DNA of 15,810 bases, from NCBI GenBank assembly GCA_038246645.1, contig JBBRVS010000124.1, positions 1 to 15,810 on the forward strand, given 5' to 3'. The position numbers were made by a program, and so were the translations under genes. The notes below the pieces were generated by a model. It worked only from the letters and a program-made list of their open reading frames with translations, was not told the DNA's origin and ran no database searches. How positions within the stretch are numbered: position 1 is the stretch's first letter; every line of letters begins with the position of its first letter. Source of the DNA: JAHCHG01 sp038246645. GTDB taxonomy: Bacteria; Acidobacteriota; Blastocatellia; Pyrinomonadales; Pyrinomonadaceae. Shown one piece after another: positions 7,098-13,308 of this stretch.

Positions 7098-7162
7098 CGT
7101 TAAGCAAGCGGTCTTTGACCGCACGACGCGCTGAGCCACGGTCAAAGACCGCTTGCTTGACG
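7098..7162. repeat. long inverted repeat in the iclR leader
   Basis: Arms of 24 bp (7098-7121 and 7139-7162) with one mismatch, which becomes a G-U pair in RNA, around a 17-nt loop. The left arm also contains a smaller palindrome (GCGGTC-TTT-GACCGC, 7108-7122), so two conformations are possible. It ends 33 bp before the iclR start and has no T-tract, so it is not a normal terminator. Confidence 0.75.
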
Positions 7163-7195
7163 GTTCGGCTTATTTTAGAAATTAACTTTGATTTT

Positions 7196-7966
7196 ATGAC
7201 CCAAGAAACAACTTCAACCGCCGTTGACCGTGCGCTTTCGATCATCGAACTCGTTGCCGAAAGCCAGAAAGGAATGAGCAATTCGGATTTGAGCAGACGA
7301 CTTAAAATCCCGAAAAGTTCGGCGAGTTATATTCTGCGAGTTTTGGAAACGCGGGCGTATTTGCAGCGCGATAAAGGCGGAAAATACCGGCTCGGATTAA
7401 AACTGATGAGTTTGACGGGCGACGCTCTGACGCATCTCGATGTGCGCGAGATCGCTAAACCGGCTTTACAGGAATTTTTGCGAAAATCGAAACTTCCCGA
7501 AGCGCATCTGGCGGTTTTAGATAACGGACGCGCCGTTTATATCGAAAAGGTCGAAAACGAAAAAAGTTTTATCAAAATGGACATCTGGGTCGGGCATCGC
7601 CTGCCGATTCACACGACGGCAATCGGCAAAATTCTGGTTGCATATCTGCCGGACGAAGAAATAATTGAAATTCTTAAACTGCGCGGAATGGAGAAAAAAA
7701 CGCGCAAATCAATTGTTTCGGAACAAAAATTTCTGCGCGAAATAAAAAAGGTCAGAGAATACGGTTTTGCCATTGATAATGAAGAAAACGCCGACGGCGT
7801 GCGCTGCATTGCCGCGCCGATCTTCGATGCCAACGGCAACGTCGCCGCCGCGCTCGGAACTTCCAGCACAATTCTGCACATAGACGAAACGCACTTGCCG
7901 AGACTCGTCGAACTCGTCAAAAAATCCGCAAATGAAGTCTCGCGCCAACTCGGCTACAATTCTTAA
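7196..7966 (+). CDS. IclR-family transcriptional regulator, probably of the glyoxylate shunt
   Basis: 256 residues, the standard IclR length. An N-terminal winged helix-turn-helix (about 6-70; SNSDLSRRLKIPKSSASYIL is the recognition region and KYRLGLKL the wing) is followed by the IclR effector domain (about 80-250, with HTTAIGKILVAYLP, EYGFAIDNEENADGVRCIAAPIF and AALGTSS). The ATG at 7196 was chosen because a longer in-frame reading from a TTG at 7079 would translate the 24-bp inverted repeat and gives non-family sequence. Divergence from aceB, with operator-like palindromes between them, argues that it controls aceBA and possibly itself. In E. coli IclR represses aceBAK in response to glyoxylate and pyruvate. 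Orthology is not proven, so no gene name is assigned. Confidence 0.9.
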   Translation: MTQETTSTAVDRALSIIELVAESQKGMSNSDLSRRLKIPKSSASYILRVLETRAYLQRDKGGKYRLGLKLMSLTGDALTHLDVREIAKPALQEFLRKSKLPEAHLAVLDNGRAVYIEKVENEKSFIKMDIWVGHRLPIHTTAIGKILVAYLPDEEIIEILKLRGMEKKTRKSIVSEQKFLREIKKVREYGFAIDNEENADGVRCIAAPIFDANGNVAAALGTSSTILHIDETHLPRLVELVKKSANEVSRQLGYNS

Positions 7967-7982
7967 ATGGACAACTGACAAC

Positions 7983-8099
7983 GGACAATGGACAATAATT
8001 AACTTTAGAAAATCTTTTCGTGCTGAATAAATTTTTTTGAATTTATTGGCTAAACATTTATTTCAATCAATCTAATTGTCCATTGTCCATTGTCTATTG
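7983..8099. repeat. inverted pair of heptanucleotide tandem repeats (GGACAAT)
   Basis: GGACAATGGACAAT (7983-7996) is the exact reverse complement of 8075-8088. Both arms belong to short 7-bp-period runs (TGACAACGGACAATGGACAAT; ATTGTCCATTGTCCATTGTC). The cluster starts just after the iclR stop and ends 7 bp before the thioesterase start. It resembles the heptad STRR elements known from cyanobacteria. Confidence 0.7.
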
Positions 8100-8106
8100 A
8101 TATCTT

Positions 8107-8508
8107 ATGAAACCTTTTATCGAATTAAATCGCCGGATGCGTTGGGCGGACGTTGATGCGGCGGGAATTCTGCATTTCCCGCGAATTTTTGAAATTGTCG
8201 AAGAAGCAGAAATCGAATTGCTTCGTCAGATCGGATTTTCAATGTTTGAACGCCTGTCGGATATAAGTTTTCCGCGTGTCAGAATTGAATGCGATTTTAA
8301 GAAAATGATTCCGCTCGATGCCGAATTTCGCCTCTTTTTAACAATCGGACGAGTCGGGCGAAGCTCGATTCGCTATGATTTCAAGGCATTTAACAAAAAA
8401 GATGAAATTGCATTAGAAGGCGCGATGACGGTTGTAACTCTGAAAAACGGAAAATTGACAAAGATTTCAAAGGATTTACGCGATGTGCTCGAAGGAAAAT
8501 CGTTATAA
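8107..8508 (+). CDS. acyl-CoA thioesterase, hotdog fold (4HBT/YbgC-like)
   Basis: 133 residues, the normal length of a single hotdog domain. The N-terminal MRWADVDAAGILHFPRIFEIVEEAEIELL matches the 4HBT signature, with the catalytic Asp in ADVDAAGILHFPRIFE (the D-x-D/A-G-H/I-Y/F pattern). FPRVRIECDFKKMIPLDAEFRLFLTIGRVGRSSIRYDF corresponds to the central sheet of the fold. Such enzymes hydrolyse acyl-CoA thioesters in the cytoplasm; the substrate is not evident. The start has no clear Shine-Dalgarno. It is convergent with the small membrane ORF and trmFO. Confidence 0.85.
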   Translation: MKPFIELNRRMRWADVDAAGILHFPRIFEIVEEAEIELLRQIGFSMFERLSDISFPRVRIECDFKKMIPLDAEFRLFLTIGRVGRSSIRYDFKAFNKKDEIALEGAMTVVTLKNGKLTKISKDLRDVLEGKSL

Positions 8509-8549
8509 AGAAGCGCGTTCAGCCAATCATTTTACCTTTAATCGCTTAT

Positions 8550-8717
8550 TTATTTTTGATCTTTCTTTTTATCGGACTTAAAGGCTTTAACCCCGACAAA
8601 AACGCCGAATCCGACAATAATTGCCGCCATTAACAAAAACAAAAATACGACCAGAAAAGTCTGCCAGGAGGTAAGTTCGGCAGAATTAAGACCTTCAAAT
8701 AAAATTAAAGTGTTCAT
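8550..8717 (-). CDS. 55-residue single-pass membrane protein overlapping trmFO
   Basis: An ATG at 8717-8715 overlaps the trmFO TGA as ATGA and opens a 55-codon frame ending TAA at 8552-8550. The product has a polar N-terminus (MNTLILFEGLNSAELTSW), one strong transmembrane helix (about 21-43, FLVVFLFLLMAAIIVGFGVFVGV) and a basic tail (KAFKSDKKKDQK), an orderly Nin-TM-Cpositive small-protein layout unlikely by chance. No homologue is recognised. Translation would be coupled to trmFO because no Shine-Dalgarno precedes it. It is shorter than common gene-caller cut-offs, so it is easily missed. Confidence 0.65.
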   Translation of the reverse strand: MNTLILFEGLNSAELTSWQTFLVVFLFLLMAAIIVGFGVFVGVKAFKSDKKKDQK

Positions 8718-10048
8718 ACGATTTGTGTAAAAGTTTTATTATTTTTAGCGATCCATTCATCCCAATCTTTCAAAGCCATTTCGACTTGAATTGCGTGGCG
8801 TTCGCGTTTGTTGCGGTATTTTTTGCGAATTTCGACCGAAGGCTGTTCGAGCAAGCCGAAGGTGATATTTACGGGTTGAAAATTCTTTGTTTCGACGTTT
8901 GAGACATATCGGCAGAGCGAACCGATGGCGGAGTTTGAAGGCGCGATGAGCATTTCTTCATCGTGCACAATCCGCGCCGCGTTCAATCCGGCAAGCCAGC
9001 CCGTGCCGACCGATTCGATGTAGCCTTCAACGCCCGTGATCTGTCCGCCAAAAAAAAGGCGCGGATTCTTTTTCGTCTGCAAAGTTTCCCTTAAAATCTG
9101 CGGCGAATTGATAAAAGTGTTGCGGTGAATCTGACCGTATTGCAGAACGTCGCAATTTTCAAGCCCCGGAATAAGCTGTAAAATACGTTTTTGTTCGCCG
9201 TAGCGCAGGTGATTTTGAAAACCGACGAGCGAAAAAGCGTCCGCCATCAAATCTTCTTGACGAAGCTGCACGGCGGCGTAAGGCTCTCTGCCGTCAACAT
9301 ATAAACCTTTCGGTTTCATCGGACCGAAGCGCAGAGTGTGAATCCCGCGCCGCGCCAGTTCTTCGACCGGCAGACACGCTTCAAACCATTTTGTATCCTC
9401 GAATCTTTTAAGCGGAACGGATTTCGCGTTCGTCAGTTCATTATAAAAAATATCGTATTGCTCCTGATTAAACGGGCAATTGATATAATCGTCCCCGCCT
9501 TTGCCGTACCGCGCGGCTTTAAAGGCGATAGACATATCAATCGAATCCGCCGCGACGATCGGCGCGATCGCATCGTAAAAATAAAGTTGGTCGTCGCCCG
9601 TAAACTTCATTATTTCAGCGGTTAAGGCTTCGCTTGTTAATGGACCTGTGGCAATTATAGTGATTTCGTCTTCTGAAATTGTCGTAAATTCTTCACGAAC
9701 TAATTCAATATTCGGGTGCGCTTCGATTTTTTCGGTAATCGCTTCGGCAAACTTTCCGCGGTCAACGGCGAGTGCCGCGCCCGCCGGAACCTTTGTTTCC
9801 ATCGCAACTTCCATCACCAGCGAATTTCCGCGCCGCAGTTCTTCCTTCAAAAGATACGGCGCAGAACCGACCTCATCGGATTTCAGAGAATTCGAACAAA
9901 CGATTTCCGCCAGTTTTTCGGTGCGGTGTGCCGGAGTTTTCCGGACGGGACGCATTTCAAACAATTTAACTTTTGCGCCGGAGTTTGCAGCTTGCCAGGC
10001 AGCTTCAACGCCTGCAAGTCCGCCGCCGATTACATTTACTTCTTTCAT
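8714..10048 (-). CDS. trmFO: methylenetetrahydrofolate-tRNA-(uracil-5-)-methyltransferase TrmFO
   Basis: 444 residues, the family length. It forms m5U at position 54 of tRNA (the T loop) using methylene-tetrahydrofolate and FADH2. The FAD-binding GxGxxG is at 8-13 (VIGGGLAGVEAAW). The two functional cysteines are conserved: C51 in AEIVCSNSLKSD and C225 in FEACLPVEELARRG. FGPMKPKGLY (241-250), FFGGQITGVEGYIES and the GTGWLAGLNAAR FAD motif also match. The start has no clear Shine-Dalgarno, and a heptad hairpin lies immediately upstream. A 55-residue ORF overlaps its stop. TrmFO replaces S-adenosylmethionine-dependent TrmA in Firmicutes, many Proteobacteria and several other phyla. Confidence 0.96.
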   Translation of the reverse strand: MKEVNVIGGGLAGVEAAWQAANSGAKVKLFEMRPVRKTPAHRTEKLAEIVCSNSLKSDEVGSAPYLLKEELRRGNSLVMEVAMETKVPAGAALAVDRGKFAEAITEKIEAHPNIELVREEFTTISEDEITIIATGPLTSEALTAEIMKFTGDDQLYFYDAIAPIVAADSIDMSIAFKAARYGKGGDDYINCPFNQEQYDIFYNELTNAKSVPLKRFEDTKWFEACLPVEELARRGIHTLRFGPMKPKGLYVDGREPYAAVQLRQEDLMADAFSLVGFQNHLRYGEQKRILQLIPGLENCDVLQYGQIHRNTFINSPQILRETLQTKKNPRLFFGGQITGVEGYIESVGTGWLAGLNAARIVHDEEMLIAPSNSAIGSLCRYVSNVETKNFQPVNITFGLLEQPSVEIRKKYRNKRERHAIQVEMALKDWDEWIAKNNKTFTQIV

Positions 10049-10053
10049 AATTT

Positions 10054-10125
10054 GTTTTTGGTCTTTGGTCTTTGGCTTTTGGTCTTTGAGCTTTGTTCAA
10101 TTCAAAAAAACCAAAGACCAAAAAC
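10054..10125. repeat. inverted pair of heptanucleotide tandem repeats (TTTGGTC) in the trmFO leader
   Basis: GTTTTTGGTCTTTGGT (10054-10069) is the exact reverse complement of 10110-10125. The left side continues as a 7-bp-period run (TTTGGTC, TTTGGCT, TTTGGTC). It starts 6 bp before the trmFO ATG, so the trmFO mRNA leader could fold into a long hairpin next to the ribosome-binding region. Confidence 0.7.
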
Positions 10126-10249
10126 CAAAAACCATTTTTATAAGCAGGTAAGCAAAAGTTTTAGGATATTATGAAAATTCTAAAAACTCTTTTAACTGAC
10201 AGATTCAAAATACTTTAGGAGTTTTCTGACATTTTCCATTATCCGTTTT

Positions 10250-10876
10250 TCATTTTGCATTGGTGCTTAGTTCTAATATTTCTCTTTTAATATTCGCCCG
10301 CGCCTTCGCTTCAAATTTTTCGCGCAAATCATCCGTTAAATAAATAAATTCGCGCTTTTGAAAATTCTGCAAAACGCGGGCGCGCCCCGATTTATAATCT
10401 TCATCGCTGACAAAACTATACTCTCTGCGGATCGCTTTTGCATATTCGTCATAAATATCGTCTCCTGAGCCCAAAATCGCCAGATCGAAATCGAGAAAAA
10501 GTTTTCCGTCGGAATCGAGGTTTTCGCAGAGATGTTTTTCGGTTGCCAAAATTATTTTTTCGATCTTTGTAATTTTATCTTTCGGCATCGAAATTTTTTG
10601 CAAACATTGGGCGGCTAACTCTGCGCTGCGCTGTTCATTATCATTTTTCTGCGGATCACAGATCGCATCGTGAAACCAGATGGTGAAAAATACACATTCT
10701 TTATCTTCAATATATTCATCAAATTGCCGGAAAAGTTTGAGCAAAAAGTTGATATGATTTAAATTATGATAAGCACGATGTTTTTCACAATACAAATCGT
10801 GCAGTAAATTAAAGGTTTTTTCCGAATTTGCCGCATCGCAATAAATTTCGGTAAATTGTTTCCGGAGCGATTTCAT
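10250..10876 (-). CDS. HD-superfamily predicted metal-dependent phosphohydrolase (COG4339-like)
   Basis: 208 residues. Conserved blocks are AYHNLNHI (35-42, with H37 and H41), IWFHDAICDP (66-75, the H69-D70 pair that names the fold), NDNEQRSAELA (78-88) and FLDFDLAILG (127-136, the later Asp). YDEYAKAIRREYSFV and FIYLTDDLREKFEAKARANI follow. This is the usual order in the small HD hydrolases annotated as predicted metal-dependent phosphohydrolases. The substrate is unknown. The ATG at 10876 lies about 20 bp after a probable promoter that interlocks with the tRNA promoter. Expression is divergent from tRNA-Thr. Confidence 0.85.
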   Translation of the reverse strand: MKSLRKQFTEIYCDAANSEKTFNLLHDLYCEKHRAYHNLNHINFLLKLFRQFDEYIEDKECVFFTIWFHDAICDPQKNDNEQRSAELAAQCLQKISMPKDKITKIEKIILATEKHLCENLDSDGKLFLDFDLAILGSGDDIYDEYAKAIRREYSFVSDEDYKSGRARVLQNFQKREFIYLTDDLREKFEAKARANIKREILELSTNAK

Positions 10877-10888
10877 AAATTCTTTTAC

Positions 10889-10918
10889 TTGACATTATGC
10901 ACTCTTGCTTCGTATAGT
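10889..10918 (+). promoter_or_regulatory. sigma70-type promoter of tRNA-Thr
   Basis: TTGACA (10889-10894), an 18-bp spacer and TATAGT (10913-10918), 23 bp before the mature tRNA 5' end. The -35 is perfect and the -10 matches 5/6. Confidence 0.75.
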
Positions 10919-10923
10919 TTCAA
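10894..10923 (-). promoter_or_regulatory. sigma70-type promoter of the HD-hydrolase gene, interlocked with the tRNA promoter
   Basis: On the minus strand TTGAAA (10923-10918), an 18-bp spacer and CATAAT (10899-10894), about 17 bp before the ATG. Each hexamer overlaps the opposite hexamer of the tRNA promoter by one base. Both boxes match 5/6. Confidence 0.6.
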
Positions 10924-10941
10924 TTCGGCTTTAAAACATCA

Positions 10942-11017
10942 GCCATCCTAGCTCAGCTGATAGAGCATTCGATTCGTAATCGAAAGGTCGTGGGTTTGAA
11001 TCCCATGGATGGCTCCA
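10942..11017 (+). tRNA. tRNA-Thr (anticodon CGT)
   Basis: A full cloverleaf of 76 nt including an encoded CCA. Acceptor arms GCCATCC/GGATGGC, D arm TAGCTCAGCTGATAGAGCA, anticodon stem TTCGA/TCGAA around the loop TTCGTAA (anticodon CGT, reads ACG), T arm GTGGG-TTTGAAT-CCCAT, discriminator T. It marks the border between core genes and accessory DNA to the right. Confidence 0.96.
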
Positions 11018-11031
11018 TTATTTTCAACAAC

Positions 11032-11097
11032 TTACGGACACTCAATGAGTGTCCGTTTTGTTTTACTCACACCTTTACTCACACCTTCATTTGATTT
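11032..11097 (-). pseudogene. possible remnant of a tyrosine-integrase C-terminus
   Basis: Between TGA (11100-11098) and TAA (11034-11032) the minus strand reads KSNEGVSKGVSKTKRTLIE then CP. A repeated GVSK followed by a basic run resembles C-terminal tails of some phage-type integrases encoded next to tRNA genes. Only 21 codons remain. The 12-bp direct repeat TTTACTCACACC (11062-11073, 11074-11085) encodes the GVSK pair. The tRNA position supports the idea, but the match is from memory of family tails and could be chance. Confidence 0.3.
11034..11064 (+). terminator. Rho-independent terminator of tRNA-Thr
   Basis: A perfect 10-bp stem (ACGGACACTC 11034-11043, GAGTGTCCGT 11047-11056), a 3-nt loop and TTTGTTTT, 17 bp after the tRNA CCA. 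Confidence 0.88.
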
Positions 11098-11142
11098 TCA
11101 ATTTATATTGTCAAAGTTTCGACTGATATTTTACTTTTATTC

Positions 11143-11310
11143 GGGTGTAATTAAAAGTGGGACACAGAAATATCAATAATTTTTGATGACGATTTTGACT
11201 GCTATATATTGTAGATAGATTTTTAAAAACACAATATACAGCACTAATTTTGTCAATTTTAAAGGTCTGTTGAATTTGGCGAAAAGTGTGTCCCACTTTT
11301 AATTACACCC
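11143..11310. mobile_element. 168-bp MITE-like element with 24-bp terminal inverted repeats
   Basis: Positions 11143-11166 and 11287-11310 are exact reverse complements (outer end GGGTGTAATTAAAAGTGGGA). The interior is AT-rich, has no credible gene, and holds a second inverted repeat (GCTATATATTGT at about 11201-11212 with ACAATATACAGC at about 11231-11242, one mismatch). This is the form of a non-autonomous transposable element. No target-site duplication is visible at the edges. The parent insertion sequence is not identified. Confidence 0.7.
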
Positions 11311-11547
11311 ATCAGTTGGGACAAAAAAGGAAATGTTGCTTTTTTTGATCTGGTCGCGTTAATCTGGAAAGAGTTTTCTTTTTACAGAGAAAATATTGAA
11401 AAGTTTTTAGATGCCGACAAATTAAATGAAATCGCGGATGTTTTGGACAAAGAATTCGGCAATTTGTTAAGCGAAGAACGGCGTGAACTGATTAAAAGAT
11501 GTTTGCATCTAAGACAAGAGAAATTAAAAACAACTATCTTCGGATAG
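11311..11547 (+). pseudogene. headless gene fragment cut off by the MITE-like element
   Basis: Starting exactly at the outer edge of the inverted repeat, the plus strand is open for 78 codons (ISWDKKGNVAFFDLVALIW ... LSEERRELIKRCLHLRQEK), ending TAG at 11545-11547. No ATG or GTG exists in frame, and the frame is stopped inside the element at 11260. The helical, charged sequence looks like a real protein C-terminus. The family is not recognised. The missing 5' part is not seen on the other side of the element. Confidence 0.55.
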
Positions 11548-11564
11548 CGTTCAACTCTTCCGCT

Positions 11565-12041
11565 TCACTCACCAAGCGAATTGAGAAAATTCTCGATTAA
11601 CTTTTCATCATAAAAAATTCCGCCGGATTTGGCTTTTTCAATAAAAGGTTTAATTTCAGAAATCAAACCGAGAGTTTTGGCTTTGCCGAGAAGTCCGAGC
11701 GAACCGACTACTTTTAAGCCGACTGCCAGAGCCGCGCTCCTGCCTTTTCTTTCATCTATGCAAACGGTTTCGATGTTTTGCTCAATTGCAAGTTGGATAT
11801 TCGCCGCTTCGCCGACATCGAGCGAAGCGATTGCCAGCGGTGAAATTGCCGAATTCAGAGGTGAAACTTTCAGCCATTCGGGAATTTCAGTTTCGTAGCC
11901 TTGATTTGCGCCGACTAAAATTTCCGTTTCTACTTCCGCCGGACAGACGAATTCAAACGGCAGTTTGCCGATTATTGCAAATGCTTGCATTTTGGCAAAG
12001 GCGAGCAGCGGACTTGTGTTGGTAACAATGCGGTCAGTCAT
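11565..12041 (-). CDS. DUF3368 PIN-domain toxin
   Basis: 158 residues from the ATG at 12041. Motifs of the DUF3368 branch of PIN nucleases: RIVTNTSPLLAFAK at the N-terminus (Asn8 in place of the usual first Asp, normal for this branch), PAEVETEIL (E38), LDVGEAANIQLAIE (75-88) and VCIDERKGR (D96). Such proteins are RNA-cleaving toxins or inactive relatives. A TTG three codons upstream is possible, but the ATG gives an 8-bp overlap with the antitoxin (ATGACTGA) typical of these pairs. It is the third toxin-antitoxin module of the array. Confidence 0.85.
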   Translation of the reverse strand: MTDRIVTNTSPLLAFAKMQAFAIIGKLPFEFVCPAEVETEILVGANQGYETEIPEWLKVSPLNSAISPLAIASLDVGEAANIQLAIEQNIETVCIDERKGRSAALAVGLKVVGSLGLLGKAKTLGLISEIKPFIEKAKSGGIFYDEKLIENFLNSLGE

Positions 12042-12297
12042 TGAGAGCAAAATTCAGTTCATTTTCGAGGTCTTCTTCCCGCAGATTGCTCATTGAAACG
12101 CCCAGACGCGAAAGCGAAAAAAGAAATTCGACGCGGCTTTTTCCCGACAAACGGGCGGCTTGTCCCGAAGATATTCTACCCAATTCGTAAAGTTTGGCGG
12201 CAAGCAGAAATTTCGCTTCTTCGGAGAATTCCTTATCCGAAACGCCCAACGTAAAAAGCAGATCGTCGGCATATTCGATTGTTAAAGTATTTTGCAT
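12034..12297 (-). CDS. UPF0175-family antitoxin
   Basis: 87 residues. EEAKFLLAAKLYELGRISSGQAARLSGKSRVEFLFSLSRLGVSM is the characteristic UPF0175 (COG2886) helical core with a helix-turn-helix that probably binds its own promoter. UPF0175 genes are regularly paired with DUF3368 PIN toxins, as here, with an 8-bp overlap. A weak AAGG ribosome-binding site is next to the ATG. Confidence 0.85.
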   Translation of the reverse strand: MQNTLTIEYADDLLFTLGVSDKEFSEEAKFLLAAKLYELGRISSGQAARLSGKSRVEFLFSLSRLGVSMSNLREEDLENELNFALND

Positions 12298-12339
12298 AAC
12301 CTTTTACCTCAAATCTGATTTTATCATAATCCAAGCACA

Positions 12340-12474
12340 TTATTTCCCGCAATCCGTTTTCCGTTCTCCGCCTTCGACAATCGCAATCTCCACATCGGTT
12401 AAACCGTATAATTGATAAACCAACCGATTTATTTTCTTTTCCAATTCGGAAGTGTCGGCGTTGGGCGCAAGTTT
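12340..12474 (-). pseudogene. third (diverged) copy of the methyltransferase 3' end
   Basis: Positions 12371-12474 align without gaps to the methyltransferase tail at 14027-14130, with about 14 mismatches. The frame encodes LAPNADTSELEKKINRLVYQ and then LYGLTDVEIAIVEG plus a 10-residue extension, ending TAA at 12342-12340. A stop lies just upstream, so it cannot be translated as part of a larger protein. It lies between toxin 2 and antitoxin 3. Confidence 0.8.
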
Positions 12475-12506
12475 TCCGCTTTATTCAACTGTTTATTTGT
12501 TTTGAT

Positions 12507-12926
12507 TTACTCCAATAACAACGCCCGAAAACCGGCTTGGCGAAAATGGTCGTCTGTCGTCAGGGCATCGGTTATGTTATTTTCTTCCATTACCACAAAA
12601 GAAATACAATCGATCAAGCCCCAATCCTTGTCGTTTCGGTTTTCGTATAAACTCAAACCTTGCCAAAAAAGTTTTGATGTTGCGGGAATGATTCGGACAA
12701 AATCATCGTCTTGCAAAATGTGAATGATATTGCCTGCGTCCTGACGAAATTTAACTGCCGATAAGCCGTTGGCAATTTCGGTTAAGACAAATTCGGTGGT
12801 GATGAGCGGATAGTTTTCGAGGGCGATTTTTTGCGACCATTCGATGGCTTTTTGATGCCATTGGTCGCGGGTGTTGAAAAGACCGTAAATGTAAGCGGTG
12901 TCTAAAAAAAGAATTTCATTCGGCAA
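12507..12926 (-). CDS. PIN-domain toxin (VapC-like), intact
   Basis: 139 residues. The four acidic metal-binding positions are present: D9 (LFLDTAY), E50 (FVLTEIANG), D106 (GLIDCISF) and D125/D126 (LTTDDHF). The length and order match VapC-type endoribonucleases that inhibit translation by cleaving tRNA or rRNA. The start must be TTG at 12926, since there is no in-frame ATG before the catalytic centre. It starts 7 bp after the antitoxin stop. It is the only clearly intact classic VapC toxin in the window. Confidence 0.85.
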   Translation of the reverse strand: MPNEILFLDTAYIYGLFNTRDQWHQKAIEWSQKIALENYPLITTEFVLTEIANGLSAVKFRQDAGNIIHILQDDDFVRIIPATSKLFWQGLSLYENRNDKDWGLIDCISFVVMEENNITDALTTDDHFRQAGFRALLLE

Positions 12927-12932
12927 AACGGT

Positions 12933-13151
12933 TTAATCCTCCAATTTTCCGTTCGCGTAAAAATCGTGTCGTTCGGCAAAATCGCTGACACCCAAATCTT
13001 TCGCCATTTTCGCAATTTTGCTCAGCGGATGTTCTTTCTTATTTTCGGACTGATAGCGTTCTTCTATTTTTTCGACAATTTCCAAAACTTCATTTTGCGC
13101 CTGCGAAGGCAAGAGAATGACTTTTTGCTGAATTGTTTCGACAACATTCAT
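12933..13151 (-). CDS. antitoxin paired with the PIN toxin (VapB/DUF2281-like)
   Basis: 72 residues with an amphipathic N-terminus (VVETIQQKVILLPSQAQNEVLEIVEKIEERYQ) and the recurring tail HPLSKIAKMAKDLGVSDFAERHDFYANGKLED seen in small antitoxins encoded before PIN toxins. It starts 14 bp after the end of methyltransferase-tail copy B and ends 6 bp before the toxin. Confidence 0.75.
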   Translation of the reverse strand: MNVVETIQQKVILLPSQAQNEVLEIVEKIEERYQSENKKEHPLSKIAKMAKDLGVSDFAERHDFYANGKLED

Positions 13152-13165
13152 AATTTCCGATTCTA

Positions 13166-13299
13166 CTACTTTTTATTACCTTCGACAATCGCAATTTCCT
13201 CATCGGTTAAACCGTATAATTGATAAACCAAACAATCTATCGCGTCTTCCAACTCTTGTGTGTCGGCGTTGGGCGCAAGTTTCTTGGCTTCGATGATTT
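13166..13299 (-). pseudogene. second copy of the methyltransferase 3' end (121 bp perfect duplicate)
   Basis: Positions 13179-13299 are identical to 14027-14147 with no mismatch. The frame encodes IIEAKKLAPNADTQELEDAI ... YGLTDEEIAIVEGNKK, ending TAG at 13168-13166. It begins 9 bp after the toxin-1 stop, and the similarity to the methyltransferase ends abruptly at 13300/14148. It is a C-terminal fragment with no gene body. Confidence 0.88.
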
Positions 13300-13308
13300 T
13301 GGTTTCAT

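Noticed and set aside
7079..7195. N-terminal extension of the IclR-family gene from a TTG
   Set aside because: It would translate the 24-bp inverted repeat and adds 39 residues not seen in the family; the ATG at 7196 gives standard length.
10172..10219. 15-codon plus-strand frame MKILKTLLTDRFKIL upstream of trmFO
   Set aside because: Too short, no Shine-Dalgarno, AT-rich; nothing supports translation.
11111..11296. 61-codon minus-strand frame inside the inverted-repeat element
   Set aside because: It starts and ends in the terminal repeats, has no transposase motif and an AT-driven composition.
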